64,000 nucleotides of DNA from an uncultured Pelagibacteraceae bacterium (GCA_902577075.1 CACGXV010000001.1:430382-494381), one strand, 5' to 3'. Counted from the first letter of the stretch, positions 36,113-45,798 are shown. The notes: a model not told the origin generated them from the sequence alone. A program made the numbers and translations.

Positions 36113-36298
36113 ATGAAAATATTAAAAGAATTGGATGATGCAAAATTAGTTATAGTTGATCTAGAAGTAAGATTAGGGGACGAAGTAAGAAATGCTCCTA
36201 CATTGTGCGCAAAATATAAAGGAAAAATTATACCACTTAATACCGCGCATGATGGAAGACCTATATTAATGAAAGAAGAAAACTCGATAGAAAATTAA
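36113..36298 (+). CDS. Small protein of unknown function
   Basis: This 61-residue soluble-looking protein is preceded by AAAGGAGATAA, one of the clearest Shine-Dalgarno sequences in this window, which supports real translation. It has a single cysteine (C32) in TLCAKYKGK and an acidic C-terminus. I recognise no family. It lies between the DUF4396 and DUF4149 genes with gaps of 23 and 3 bases, so the three are likely one transcript. Confidence 0.65.
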   Translation: MKILKELDDAKLVIVDLEVRLGDEVRNAPTLCAKYKGKIIPLNTAHDGRPILMKEENSIEN

Positions 36299-36301
36299 AT
36301 T

Positions 36302-36691
36302 ATGCTTGAACAAGTGAGCATTTATCTGACAGCAATGATTTTAGGAATAATGCTGTTCTTTTCTTTTGTAATAGCACCTGTTGTTTTCACTACTTTAGAT
36401 GAGGAAAATGCTAGAAAATTCATAAGGAGAATTTTTCCTTTTTATTATAACGTAAACTTAGGTATTAGTTTTATTGTATTATTATTATTTTTAATATTGA
36501 GTAATTTTGAAATAGATTTTTATTTAATTTTGGTAGTTACTCTTCTATTTGCCACCTCTAACTATTTATTAATGCCTTTGATAAATAAATATAGGGATGA
36601 AAATCAAGATAAAAAATTTAAGTACTCTCATTTCGTTTCTGTGGTTATTAATTTTGTACAGATGGTTTTTTTAGTGTTTATATTAATTTAA
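36302..36691 (+). CDS. DUF4149 membrane protein
   Basis: The 129-residue protein has four membrane segments with the order typical of DUF4149 (TMEM205-like): APVVFTTLDEENARKFIRRIFPFYY after helix 1, and NKYRDENQDKKFKYSHFVSVVIN before helix 4. The role of the family is unknown. It ends one base before the stop of the convergent glucosyl-phosphoglycerate synthase gene. Confidence 0.74.
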   Translation: MLEQVSIYLTAMILGIMLFFSFVIAPVVFTTLDEENARKFIRRIFPFYYNVNLGISFIVLLLFLILSNFEIDFYLILVVTLLFATSNYLLMPLINKYRDENQDKKFKYSHFVSVVINFVQMVFLVFILI

Positions 36692-36692
36692 A

Positions 36693-37913
36693 CTAGATAT
36701 ATTGCATATTATCTTCATTAACCGCTTTCTCCAATCTTATTAAAAAATCAGGTATAGCACTTTTAACTCTACTCCATGTTGGAATAAAAGGTGTATCCAT
36801 TGGATTTTGATAGAAAGCATCACCAGCTTTCATTATATTAGCAGCAAATAGCTCAACTGCTTTTTCCTCTGTATGCGAGTCGAATTTCAATCCATTCATT
36901 TGAGCATCGTTTCTATATGCATCAATTAAATCTAATGCAGCTCTATAATATGTTGCCTTTAAAGATCTGAATTGTTCTTTACTAAACGAGTGACCTTGGG
37001 TTGCTAATTTTTTTATAAATGTTTTAATTATATCAATAGACATTCTTGATAAACCTTGTTTCTCGTTATTAATAGATAAATTTTGATGTTTGTGATCGTA
37101 TGTTTCTGCTAAGTCTACCTGACAAATATTTTGTGGAGAGAAATTTCTTTGCATTTCGGATAAAATTCCAATTTCTATTCCCCAGTCTGATGAAATTCTT
37201 AATTCTGGCAAAATATTTCTTCTAAATGAAAATTCCCCTGCTAGCGGATATTTGAAAGATTTCATAAAGTTCAAGTAATCACTATTTCCAATTGTTTTTT
37301 CTAATGCATTTAACAATGGAAAAACAAGCAATCTTGCAACTCTCCCATTCATTTTATTATCTGCAACTCTTGGGTAATAACCCTTGCAAAATTCAAAATT
37401 GAATAGGGGATTTACAACAGGATAGAACAGTTTAGCTAACATTCTTCGATCATATGTTTTAATATCACAATCATGCAAAGCGACAGACCTTGCACTATCT
37501 CTTGCAATAGACATACCGATACAATACCAAACATTTCTGCCTTTTCCGTACTCATTTGGAGCAAGACCTTTCTTTTTTAATTCTTTATCTAATTTCTTTA
37601 GATTGGGCCCATCATTCCAAAGAATGGTAAATGGTGTCTCTAGTTTTTCAAAAAAAGTCCAAGCTTTTCTGGCTTGAGACTCTGTAGCTTTATCTAGACC
37701 TATAATTATATGATTTAAATAATTTGTTTTACTGATTTCCTTTACTATTTTAGGCAAAGCATCACCTTTTAATTCTGAATAAAGACAAGGTAAAATAAGT
37801 TCCATCTTTCTTTCTTTAGAAAAATTTAATAAATCCTTTTCTAGATCTTTAGTTGACTTTGTTCCAAAGTCATGAAGTGTTGATATAGTACCATCTTGAT
37901 AGAAATCACTCAT
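36693..37913 (-). CDS. gpgS: Glucosyl-3-phosphoglycerate synthase (GT81)
   Basis: GpgS moves glucose from a nucleotide sugar to 3-phosphoglycerate, giving glucosyl-3-phosphoglycerate. The GT-A metal motif is DCD at 148-150 (ALHDCDIKTY), and the ILPCLYSELKGDALPKIV and AGEFSFRRNILPELRISSDWGIEIGIL segments match GpgS. The length of 406 is standard. It lies 22 bases downstream of a HAD-IIB phosphatase, the usual partner. The product glucosylglycerate is an osmolyte, important when nitrogen is scarce. Confidence 0.86.
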   Translation of the reverse strand: MSDFYQDGTISTLHDFGTKSTKDLEKDLLNFSKERKMELILPCLYSELKGDALPKIVKEISKTNYLNHIIIGLDKATESQARKAWTFFEKLETPFTILWNDGPNLKKLDKELKKKGLAPNEYGKGRNVWYCIGMSIARDSARSVALHDCDIKTYDRRMLAKLFYPVVNPLFNFEFCKGYYPRVADNKMNGRVARLLVFPLLNALEKTIGNSDYLNFMKSFKYPLAGEFSFRRNILPELRISSDWGIEIGILSEMQRNFSPQNICQVDLAETYDHKHQNLSINNEKQGLSRMSIDIIKTFIKKLATQGHSFSKEQFRSLKATYYRAALDLIDAYRNDAQMNGLKFDSHTEEKAVELFAANIMKAGDAFYQNPMDTPFIPTWSRVKSAIPDFLIRLEKAVNEDNMQYI

Positions 37914-37935
37914 GGCAAGGATTTATATTTGAGTT

Positions 37936-38727
37936 TTATATTTTTTGAAGAGCCGTTTTGATCACATCAGCCCACCCCTTAGGAGATGGCTCATTGGATC
38001 TTATTAAATTGTCTATATTTATCAACGAACTATCAAAATTACTATTTTTTACTAAACATGGATAATTAGTGTTTTTAAGCATTTCTATATCATTATGATT
38101 ATCGCCAACACCAATTGTTATAATATCACCATCTATTTTTTTACTTATTAATTCTAAAGTTTTTAACATAGCTTTTGACTTATTAACATTATCGCAAATA
38201 TTCATTATTCGTCCACCAGTTTGAACACTTAATCCTATATCCTCTATATTTTTTATAAATTTATTTTTTTCAATTTCATTTCCACTAAAGAGGATAGGGA
38301 TAGAATACTTTCTTTCCATGGCAAGTATAATTTTATCCAAAGGTAAGCCTAAAATTTTTGCTTGATCTTCAATATTTAAATCTAGAATAAAAGTAATCTT
38401 TTGTTTAAAATTATGCGATAAAGATTTATCAAAAATTTTATAAATATCGTTTTTAGACCTACTTAATGAAATATTAATTGGTAGTTTGTCATTTAATAAA
38501 TTTAATCCATGAATATTAGACCCATTTTCAGATATAAAACATAAATTTAAATTATTTTCTTTGTTAAAATTTAATAGCTCAGCCTTTGTTTTGCTAGAGT
38601 TGGGAATTATTATTATACCACTGGAAATTAATTCATTTATGTAATTTTTTATTAAATCAAAATTAAATGTTTCTTTATCTAAAAGAGATCCATCTAAATC
38701 AGTAAATATTATAACTTGTTTAGCCAT
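37936..38727 (-). CDS. HAD-IIB phosphatase, likely glucosyl/mannosyl-3-phosphoglycerate phosphatase
   Basis: The 263-residue protein has motif I FTDLDGSLLD (D9, D11), the PNSSKTKAEL motif II typical of MpgP-like enzymes, and the late GVGDNHNDIEML motif. It should dephosphorylate the GpgS product to glucosylglycerate. The gene order (phosphatase first, synthase next, 22 bases apart) supports this. Substrate choice between glucosyl and mannosyl derivatives comes from context. Confidence 0.82.
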   Translation of the reverse strand: MAKQVIIFTDLDGSLLDKETFNFDLIKNYINELISSGIIIIPNSSKTKAELLNFNKENNLNLCFISENGSNIHGLNLLNDKLPINISLSRSKNDIYKIFDKSLSHNFKQKITFILDLNIEDQAKILGLPLDKIILAMERKYSIPILFSGNEIEKNKFIKNIEDIGLSVQTGGRIMNICDNVNKSKAMLKTLELISKKIDGDIITIGVGDNHNDIEMLKNTNYPCLVKNSNFDSSLINIDNLIRSNEPSPKGWADVIKTALQKI

Positions 38728-38740
38728 GTATAAATTATAA

Positions 38741-40186
38741 CTAATAAGATTTTGAATTCCTTAAAATATTAAAAAACAAAAAGAATAAAATCATGTCAAT
38801 TCCAAATATACCAAAAGATATTTCAACAACTGATCTTAGATATAGATAACCTATAAATAACAATGCAAAACATGTATACATTTCAGTAGTAGAAAAAATA
38901 TTGTTTATAAAAATCATTTTAATTGATTTAAAGAATAAAATTAATGTTATTAAAATTATTGAAAAGATAGAAACGACTCCTCCGCATAGCATAGCATAAA
39001 AATATAAACTAGATGCATTTTCGCCTAAAATCACTCTATCTGCTTGTACCCCGTAACCAATAAATTTATTTATAAAAAATAAGTTTAAAGATCTATTCCA
39101 TAATTCCGTTCTACCTGTAGAACTTTTCAATAATAATCTTTGTTTTTTTAATGTATTAATTGCTTTGTTATTTTCAATTTGTGTTTTTTTTAAATCATTT
39201 TCTTCTTTTATTTTTGATTTTTCATATTCACTTAAACCTTCTATATTATTTACTTCTTCGCTAATTTCTACATTATCTCCTTTATAAATCTTAATAACTT
39301 TTAAAGTTACTTGTTGGATATTGAGATGCATAACAAAGGGAATTAAAAAAATGCAGATTGAATAAATAATTCTTTTTTTAAAACTAAAAATGTGAATTTT
39401 GAAAAAAATAGTAAATAAAAATAAAACTAAAATATAAAATACTGAAACACGATTTTGTAGATTGAAAATAGTAAATATTAAAAATCCAATTATAATAAAA
39501 TATATGATAGTTTTATTCTTACCATTTTTCAAAAAAAACAACTGAATATATAAAAATAAAAGTAAGAGAATTGTCATCCTTGATAATCCACTAGATCTTG
39601 GAACAGGTTGATCCATAAATAAATTATGAGGTGCCATACTATAAAGATTGTAAAAAAAATTAATTACTCTTTCTCTATTATGAATTTCCAAAAAAAATTC
39701 TAAATAAACATTAAATAAAAATTTAATTGTAATTATTGCAACAACAAAAATAAAAATTTTTAAAATTAAAATATTAAAATCTTTATTATCTCTTATGATA
39801 TAAAAATATAAAAAGACTGTAGAGTTACAAATTAGCCAATATATTTGATTTTGAGTATTGATATGATAAGGAAATCCCAAAGGATTAAATAGATATCCTA
39901 TGAATAAACCCAGTATATATAAAAAAAAAAGTAAATATATCCATTCAAATTTAATGTTTCTCTTTATAAAAAATAAATAAAGGATCAATACTGGTAACAA
40001 TATGTATGGAGCTATTGCTCTAAAAAATGAGATTATTTTAAAAAACGATGTAAAGTCTGAACCGATTAAAGGATTATTTATAGCGCTAATTAAATAAAGA
40101 AAACTTCCAATTAAAAAAAAATTTTCTAAAAAGGATTTATTCAACATATTTTTGAACATTCTATTGAAAAAGTGATTAATACACAA
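38741..40186 (-). CDS. O-antigen ligase/polymerase-like membrane protein (Wzy_C)
   Basis: This 481-residue protein has about eleven or twelve membrane helices and one long loop with a coiled-coil-like charged stretch (about 310-350). The STGRTELWNRSLNLFFINKFIGYG segment matches the Wzy_C/WaaL loop, where ligases have GR-x-xW. It probably joins or polymerises surface glycans at the periplasmic face. Internal methionines at 10 or 14 could be the true start, since the first residues are hydrophilic. It stops 14 bases before the phosphatase start. Confidence 0.74.
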   Translation of the reverse strand: MCINHFFNRMFKNMLNKSFLENFFLIGSFLYLISAINNPLIGSDFTSFFKIISFFRAIAPYILLPVLILYLFFIKRNIKFEWIYLLFFLYILGLFIGYLFNPLGFPYHINTQNQIYWLICNSTVFLYFYIIRDNKDFNILILKIFIFVVAIITIKFLFNVYLEFFLEIHNRERVINFFYNLYSMAPHNLFMDQPVPRSSGLSRMTILLLLFLYIQLFFLKNGKNKTIIYFIIIGFLIFTIFNLQNRVSVFYILVLFLFTIFFKIHIFSFKKRIIYSICIFLIPFVMHLNIQQVTLKVIKIYKGDNVEISEEVNNIEGLSEYEKSKIKEENDLKKTQIENNKAINTLKKQRLLLKSSTGRTELWNRSLNLFFINKFIGYGVQADRVILGENASSLYFYAMLCGGVVSIFSIILITLILFFKSIKMIFINNIFSTTEMYTCFALLFIGYLYLRSVVEISFGIFGIDMILFFLFFNILRNSKSY

Positions 40187-40231
40187 TAATGACTAAGATG
40201 ATATATTTAATAAACTTAACAAGTAACTATT

Positions 40232-41635
40232 TCATTTTTTTAAATTAGAGTTATTAATATTTTTGATACTAAATAACATTATATTTGAAAGGATTGTCAT
40301 CACAATGAATGGTGTAATATGTCTTTCATAATTAAAGCCAATTAAATATGGTGCAGAATAGGCACCGCACATAAGAATAATAAAAGAGCATAGAAATTTT
40401 TCTTTTTTCCAACTTTTAAAAATCATAAACAAGAGGATAAGAGTGCTTAATCTTCCAAAAAGAAGCCATATAAAAACCACAAACTGTTGAAATGAATATC
40501 TCTCGTATTCTAGGTTTACATCTGGCCCAACCGAAAAAGGTGTTTTTTTTAAATATATGAAAAAATTATAAAACTTTTTTATTGATAATTTGATAAATTT
40601 TAATGGATTTTCATTTACCCAATCAAGAGATTTATTCTTATAATATTCATTTTTAATCCACTCATTTTCAAAAACCACATCAACATTGTCATTATTGATT
40701 ATAATTTCATTATTTTTTAGCGTAAAGCTCTCAGCAAAAAAAATTTGATCTAATGCTATTTCAGGGTAGATTTTTAATGCAGTATTATTTAATCCATAGT
40801 AACCAAGAACCCAATTAATACTAGAGCCAATATTAAAACTATTTGATAGTTTCAAATTTCTATAACCCCAAGACAATATTAAAGAGCACGAAATTATTAT
40901 TGTAATAATAATTTTATAGTTTTTTTGTTTTTGAAACCAATATAAACTTAGTATAATTGATAATATTAAACATAAAAGCATAGAGGCTTTTGTAAAATAA
41001 ATTACGGTTGAGAGAGTAATAACTATAATAGGAGTATATTCATTTTTTACAAATAAGTTTTTAGAAATAAAATACGCACAAATTAGAAAGAACATTGACC
41101 ATAATATTAAAAGTTCTAATATTATACCTTCTTCATAAGAAATGTTAGCTGAATGTTTAATTATAGAAGGTGAAATAAAAATAAAAAGCAATAAAAAATT
41201 TATTACATAAAATGTCTTTTGATTTATTAAGATAAATTTTTTATAAAAAATTCTTAACAAAAGCAAAAAGGTTAAACTAAGTAAAATATTCTTAAAAATA
41301 GCAATGGTAAAATATTCTGTACTAAAAAAAGTAAATAAAAAATATAAATAAGGCAATATAGGCATTCTTGTTGAATATGAGCAAGAGACCAATTCACCGT
41401 CAAAGATAGTAAATTGATTATCCTCAATACAACTTTTGAATTCTTGGTCTAAATAGAGAGATTTTATATAACCACCGAAAACATTTGATAAATTAAATAT
41501 ATCAAGTTCATAGGTAAAATAGTAATAGTAAGATGCTATAATTTTGAGAAATAAAAAGAAAAAGACAATAATTATACTGAATTTAAAACTATTAAAAAAA
41601 TCATTTTGTATTAATTTTAAGGAATTTTTAAACAT
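40232..41635 (-). CDS. Polytopic membrane protein, GT-C-like
   Basis: The 467-residue protein has about ten membrane helices and an early periplasmic loop with RMPILPYLY, resembling GT-C glycosyltransferases (ArnT/PMT-like) that use lipid-linked donors. A second soluble loop (about 270-370) is charged. I cannot assign a subfamily. It is next to the O-antigen ligase-like gene and diverges from the epimerase operon by 50 bases, so a surface-glycan role is likely. Confidence 0.58.
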   Translation of the reverse strand: MFKNSLKLIQNDFFNSFKFSIIIVFFFLFLKIIASYYYYFTYELDIFNLSNVFGGYIKSLYLDQEFKSCIEDNQFTIFDGELVSCSYSTRMPILPYLYFLFTFFSTEYFTIAIFKNILLSLTFLLLLRIFYKKFILINQKTFYVINFLLLFIFISPSIIKHSANISYEEGIILELLILWSMFFLICAYFISKNLFVKNEYTPIIVITLSTVIYFTKASMLLCLILSIILSLYWFQKQKNYKIIITIIISCSLILSWGYRNLKLSNSFNIGSSINWVLGYYGLNNTALKIYPEIALDQIFFAESFTLKNNEIIINNDNVDVVFENEWIKNEYYKNKSLDWVNENPLKFIKLSIKKFYNFFIYLKKTPFSVGPDVNLEYERYSFQQFVVFIWLLFGRLSTLILLFMIFKSWKKEKFLCSFIILMCGAYSAPYLIGFNYERHITPFIVMTILSNIMLFSIKNINNSNLKK

Positions 41636-41685
41636 GTTTAAAATATTAACTTGAGTGAATTTAATATAAAACTTTAGATATAATA

Positions 41686-42576
41686 ATGCAAAAAAAAGTT
41701 AATATACTTTTAAGTGGTGGTTCAGGTTTCCTTGGATCAAATTTGGTCAATTTTTTGTTCAAGAGCAAAAAATATAATCTTTATTTATTAAAAAGATCTG
41801 GTTCAAATTTTTCTAGAATTAATAAAAATATTTTTAGAGGACTAAGTTTTATTCAATATCCAAACAGAAATTTAGCTAAAATTTTCAAAGCAAAAAAAAT
41901 TGATTGCGTAATTCATTGCGCCACTAACTACGGGAGTAGAAAAAATACTATATCTGAAATTATTCAGCCTAATTTAATATTACCAATGCAGTTGTTAGAT
42001 TTATGTTATTTAAACAATGTTAGATGTTTTCTAAACACAGATACAGTATTAGATAAACGTGTTTCAAATTATTCGCTTTCTAAAAGCCAATTTTCAGAGT
42101 GGTTAAGACATTATTCTAAGAATTTTGCATGCTCAAATATAAAAATTGAGCACTTTTTTGGGCCTGGTGATAATGAAACTAAGTTTGTAATATCAACTAT
42201 AAAATCATTTTTAAATAATGAAAAAAATCTAAATTTCACTTTAGGCACACAAAAAAGAGATTTTATTTTTATTGATGATGTTGTTTCTGCAATGGATAAA
42301 ATTTTAACTTATTCTTTGAAAAAAAAGATTGGTTATGATCTCTTTGAAGTCGGAACAGGTAAGAATGTTTCAATAAAAAATATAGTTAAGATGATAAAAA
42401 AAATTTGTAAAAATACAAAATCAAAATTAAACTTTGGTAAGATCCCAATGAGAAAAAATGAGCTTTTAAAAGTTAATTTAAATTTAAAAAAACTAAAAGC
42501 TTTAAAATGGAAACCTATCTATAATTTAGAAAATTCTTTAAAAAAAACTATAGATTATTATAAAAAAAATAAATGA
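41686..42576 (+). CDS. NAD-dependent epimerase/dehydratase family protein
   Basis: This extended short-chain dehydrogenase has GGSGFLGSNL near the start (Rossmann glycine motif) and the catalytic pair YSLSK, with FIHIDDV-like FIFIDDVVSAM later. It is 296 residues. It is a sugar-nucleotide-modifying enzyme of unknown specificity, and the length and spacing fit reductases or epimerases of CDP- or dTDP-sugars. It overlaps the next epimerase gene by 4 bases. Confidence 0.76.
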   Translation: MQKKVNILLSGGSGFLGSNLVNFLFKSKKYNLYLLKRSGSNFSRINKNIFRGLSFIQYPNRNLAKIFKAKKIDCVIHCATNYGSRKNTISEIIQPNLILPMQLLDLCYLNNVRCFLNTDTVLDKRVSNYSLSKSQFSEWLRHYSKNFACSNIKIEHFFGPGDNETKFVISTIKSFLNNEKNLNFTLGTQKRDFIFIDDVVSAMDKILTYSLKKKIGYDLFEVGTGKNVSIKNIVKMIKKICKNTKSKLNFGKIPMRKNELLKVNLNLKKLKALKWKPIYNLENSLKKTIDYYKKNK

Positions 42577-43610
42577 AATATATAATTACAGGTGGATGTG
42601 GATTTGTAGGTATTAATTTAGCACTAAGTTTTTCTAAAAATGTTTATAAAGATATTCTTGTTATTGATAATCTATCAAAGAAAACTGCGGTAAAAAATTT
42701 GAGTCTATTAAAAAAAGCAAAAATTAGCTTTAAAAAAATCGACATTGCTAAATCACCAAAAAAAATTGAAAAATTGATAAAAAAAACAAAACCTAAAGTT
42801 ATTTTTCATTTAGCAGGTCAAGTTGCTATGTCTACGTCTATTAAAGATCCATATTTGGATTTTAATGGAAATGTAAAATCTACAATTAATATTTTAGAGA
42901 CAATAAGAAAATACTCAAAAAAAACCTCATTAATATTTGCATCATCAAATAAAGTTTATGGAGATTTGAACAATTACTCCTACAAAGAGACCAAAACACG
43001 TTTTCAGATAAGAAAAAATTTTAAAGGTTTTTCTGAAAAAAATTATTTAGACTTTAAAAGCCCTTACGGTTGTTCTAAAGGAAGTGCAGATCAGTATGTT
43101 TTAGATTATGCAAGAGTTTTTGGATTAAAGACAGTTGTATTTAGACACTCATCTATTTATGGTGGTAGACAATTTTTTACATATGATCAAGGTTGGTTGG
43201 GATGGTTTTGTGCAAAAGCTGTAAAAAACAAGATGTATAAAAAAGATAAATTTTCTATCACTGGTAAAGGCAAGCAGGTTAGAGATGTTGTACATATCGA
43301 TGATATAGTTAATTTATATCAAAAATCAGTTACTAAAATCTCTAAACTAAGTGGTAAAGCTTATAACATAGGTGGAGGCAAAAGTAACAGTCTTTCCATA
43401 ATTGAATTACTAAATTTTTTAAATACATATTTAAATGTAAATTTAAAATATTTTAAAATTCCAAGTAGACCTTATGATCAAAAAATATTTATTAGTGATA
43501 ATAAAAAAATTTATAAAGACTTGATGTGGAAACCAAAAATATCTTATAAAAAAGGCATTATTGATATGATTAATTGGATAAAACTCAGCAAAATTTATAA
43601 AAATGTCTAA
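42573..43610 (+). CDS. CDP-paratose 2-epimerase-like SDR
   Basis: The 345-residue enzyme has GGCGFVGINL at 8-17, HLAGQVAMSTSIKDP near 85-99, SSNKVYG, and SPYGCSKGSADQYVLDYARVFGLKTVVFRHSSIYGGRQF, which match CDP-tyvelose/paratose epimerases very closely. It would act on a dideoxy or related sugar nucleotide for a surface glycan. It overlaps its neighbours by 4 and 8 bases, so the three form an operon. Activity on a different nucleotide sugar is possible. Confidence 0.78.
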   Translation: MKYIITGGCGFVGINLALSFSKNVYKDILVIDNLSKKTAVKNLSLLKKAKISFKKIDIAKSPKKIEKLIKKTKPKVIFHLAGQVAMSTSIKDPYLDFNGNVKSTINILETIRKYSKKTSLIFASSNKVYGDLNNYSYKETKTRFQIRKNFKGFSEKNYLDFKSPYGCSKGSADQYVLDYARVFGLKTVVFRHSSIYGGRQFFTYDQGWLGWFCAKAVKNKMYKKDKFSITGKGKQVRDVVHIDDIVNLYQKSVTKISKLSGKAYNIGGGKSNSLSIIELLNFLNTYLNVNLKYFKIPSRPYDQKIFISDNKKIYKDLMWKPKISYKKGIIDMINWIKLSKIYKNV

Positions 43611-44292
43611 AGTAGAATTGTCAATTATAATTCCTTCATTAAGAGAATACGAAAATCTAAAAAGAATAATTCCAGAGATAATTAAACATCTTAAAAAGAA
43701 TATGTCTTATGAAATTTTAATAGTAGATGGCTTAACTAAAGATCTTAAAACCTTTAATCTTTCAAAAACTTTTAAAAATACCAAGTACTTAAATCGTAAA
43801 GGAAATAACAATTATGGTAATGCTGTAAGACTTGGTGTTAAAAAATCAGTTGGAAGATTTATTATTTTTATGGATGCTGATTATTCACATTTGCCAAATT
43901 TTATTCCAAAATTATATAAATATAGAAAGTACGATATAGTTATAGCCTCAAGGTATGTAAAAGGTGGTAATTCGGATAATAACTTTTTTTTAAAATTTTT
44001 AAGTAGATTATTAAATTTTTTTTATGGATTTGTCCTAGGTCTAGAGTTAAATGATATTTCAAATAGTTTTAGATTATATAATTCAAATATACTGAAAAAG
44101 TTAAAATTAAAATGTAATCATTTTGATATAATTGAAGAAATTATATTTAAATTTAGAATACATAATAAAAAGGCCATTTTTAAGGAAATTCCCTATCATT
44201 TTCGAGAGAGAAAATTTGGAAAAACAAAAAGGAATTTATTTATAATTTTTGCTTACCTTATATCAATATTAAAAATTAGATTTTCTGACTGA
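43603..44292 (+). CDS. Glycosyltransferase family 2 (dolichol-phosphate-mannose-synthase-like)
   Basis: This 229-residue GT-A protein has IIIPSLREYENL at the start, the FMDADYSHLPNFIPKL acceptor-metal region (DAD), and IASRYVKGGNSDN. These resemble polyprenyl-phosphate glycosyltransferases, which load sugars on lipid carriers. The last third is basic. It overlaps the epimerase gene by 8 bases. The lipid-linked product could feed the GT-C-like protein. Confidence 0.76.
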   Translation: MSKVELSIIIPSLREYENLKRIIPEIIKHLKKNMSYEILIVDGLTKDLKTFNLSKTFKNTKYLNRKGNNNYGNAVRLGVKKSVGRFIIFMDADYSHLPNFIPKLYKYRKYDIVIASRYVKGGNSDNNFFLKFLSRLLNFFYGFVLGLELNDISNSFRLYNSNILKKLKLKCNHFDIIEEIIFKFRIHNKKAIFKEIPYHFRERKFGKTKRNLFIIFAYLISILKIRFSD

Positions 44293-44353
44293 ATAAAATA
44301 AAAAAAATTTACTTATTAAACTTGTTCAATTATATATATTAGCATAAAAACTC

Positions 44354-45643
44354 ATGAAAAAAATAATACTTATAAATAGTATTTTATTTTCATTAATTTG
44401 TATTCTAATTTTTATTTTGATTTATGTAATACTAAAAGATTACACTCCAATAAAAAATATTAATATCTCTATAATAATTTTTTTAATTTTTTTAATTTTT
44501 TTTTTAAATAGTGAAATTAAAAAGTATTTTATTATAATATTTTCATCTTTTATTTTTAGTTTGTACCTATTTGAAATAAACTTTATGTATAATATTGTAG
44601 GATTTGATTATAGAAACAAAATTGACTCTTATTTTAAATTAAAGCAAAATGATAATGATGTAAGACTCTTCAATTTAACACTTTTTAAAAAAGAGCAAAT
44701 TCAGACATTATCTGGCATCTCAAATGTAAGAACGATCAACTGCAATGAGGATGGTTATTATTCAATTTATCTAAGTGATAGATATGGTTTTAATAACCTT
44801 GATTCTGAACATAATAAGAAAATAATTAAATTTTTATTATTGGGCGATTCTTTTGCCATGGGTGATTGTGTTAATAGACCAAATGATATTGCATCAAGAC
44901 TTTTAAATTATGAAAGTGAAAAAGGTGTATTAACTTTTTCTTATCCCGGAACAGGAATTCTTGCACAATATGCAACATTAAGAGAATACTTAATTCCTAA
45001 TGTGGAAAACGTAATACTTTTTTTCTTTGAGGGTAATGATATCCAAAATTTAAATGATGAAATACAAAATCCTATTTTAATTAAATATTTAAAGGATATG
45101 AATTTTTCACAAAATTTGAAAAAAAATCAAAATAAATTAGATAATTTAATGAAATCAAGATTTTTTGATTTAGTAGAAAAAAAAAAAATTTCAAAAAAAC
45201 AAACATTTATAAATTTCATTAAATTATATCAATTAAGAAGATTCTTTTTTGGTAGTAACAGAAAGGAAATTCATAGACAAATAGCTAATAATAATCTTAT
45301 TGAACTCAAAGAGTTTAATGAAGATTCTAAAAATTTATCGAGATTATTCCACCATTTTGAATACATTTTAAATTTAATTAACGATTTGCTAAAAAAACAA
45401 AATACAAATTTAACAATCGTATACTTACCTCAATATGAAAGATATAGTGTCAAATATGATAATATTTATTATAAAAAACTTAAGGATATAGCAAAAAGAA
45501 ACAGGATAAAATTTATAGATGTACATGAAGAGATTTTTCAAAAAGAAAAAAATTTTTTAAGATTATTTCCGCATATAAAAGGTCATTATAACAAAGAAGG
45601 CTATAAACAAATTAGTGATTTGATATACAAAAATATAAATTAA
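44354..45643 (+). CDS. Membrane-anchored SGNH-hydrolase-like protein
   Basis: The 429-residue protein has three N-terminal hydrophobic segments (about 4-28, 37-52, 57-75) and then a periplasmic or cytoplasmic domain. LLLGDSFAMGD near 161-171 is the SGNH block I. The end has FPHIKGHYNKEGYKQISDLIY, a likely block V with the catalytic histidine. Such proteins often add or remove acetyl groups on glycans. It is the last gene of the island before the small-repeat region and tRNA-Leu. Confidence 0.72.
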   Translation: MKKIILINSILFSLICILIFILIYVILKDYTPIKNINISIIIFLIFLIFFLNSEIKKYFIIIFSSFIFSLYLFEINFMYNIVGFDYRNKIDSYFKLKQNDNDVRLFNLTLFKKEQIQTLSGISNVRTINCNEDGYYSIYLSDRYGFNNLDSEHNKKIIKFLLLGDSFAMGDCVNRPNDIASRLLNYESEKGVLTFSYPGTGILAQYATLREYLIPNVENVILFFFEGNDIQNLNDEIQNPILIKYLKDMNFSQNLKKNQNKLDNLMKSRFFDLVEKKKISKKQTFINFIKLYQLRRFFFGSNRKEIHRQIANNNLIELKEFNEDSKNLSRLFHHFEYILNLINDLLKKQNTNLTIVYLPQYERYSVKYDNIYYKKLKDIAKRNRIKFIDVHEEIFQKEKNFLRLFPHIKGHYNKEGYKQISDLIYKNIN

Positions 45644-45645
45644 TT

Positions 45646-45798
45646 ATGAAAAAAATAATTAAATATTTTGATAAAAATTTTTTTAGCCAATCAATTTATT
45701 TTGAATTCAAAAATGTTAAGACTGACTTTGTAAATCAAAGCATAAAGGGTATGACTTTGGGACCCCTTATATTATTAAGGTATATGCCTTTTATTTAA
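45646..45798 (+). CDS. Possible 50-residue ORF
   Basis: ATG 45646 opens a frame of 50 residues, MKKIIKYFDK at the start and RYMPFI at the end, stopping at 45796-45798. It begins 2 bases after the SGNH gene stop. Its 3' half runs through the first copy of the repeats, so it may be a decayed remnant. No family is recognised. Confidence 0.25.
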   Translation: MKKIIKYFDKNFFSQSIYFEFKNVKTDFVNQSIKGMTLGPLILLRYMPFI

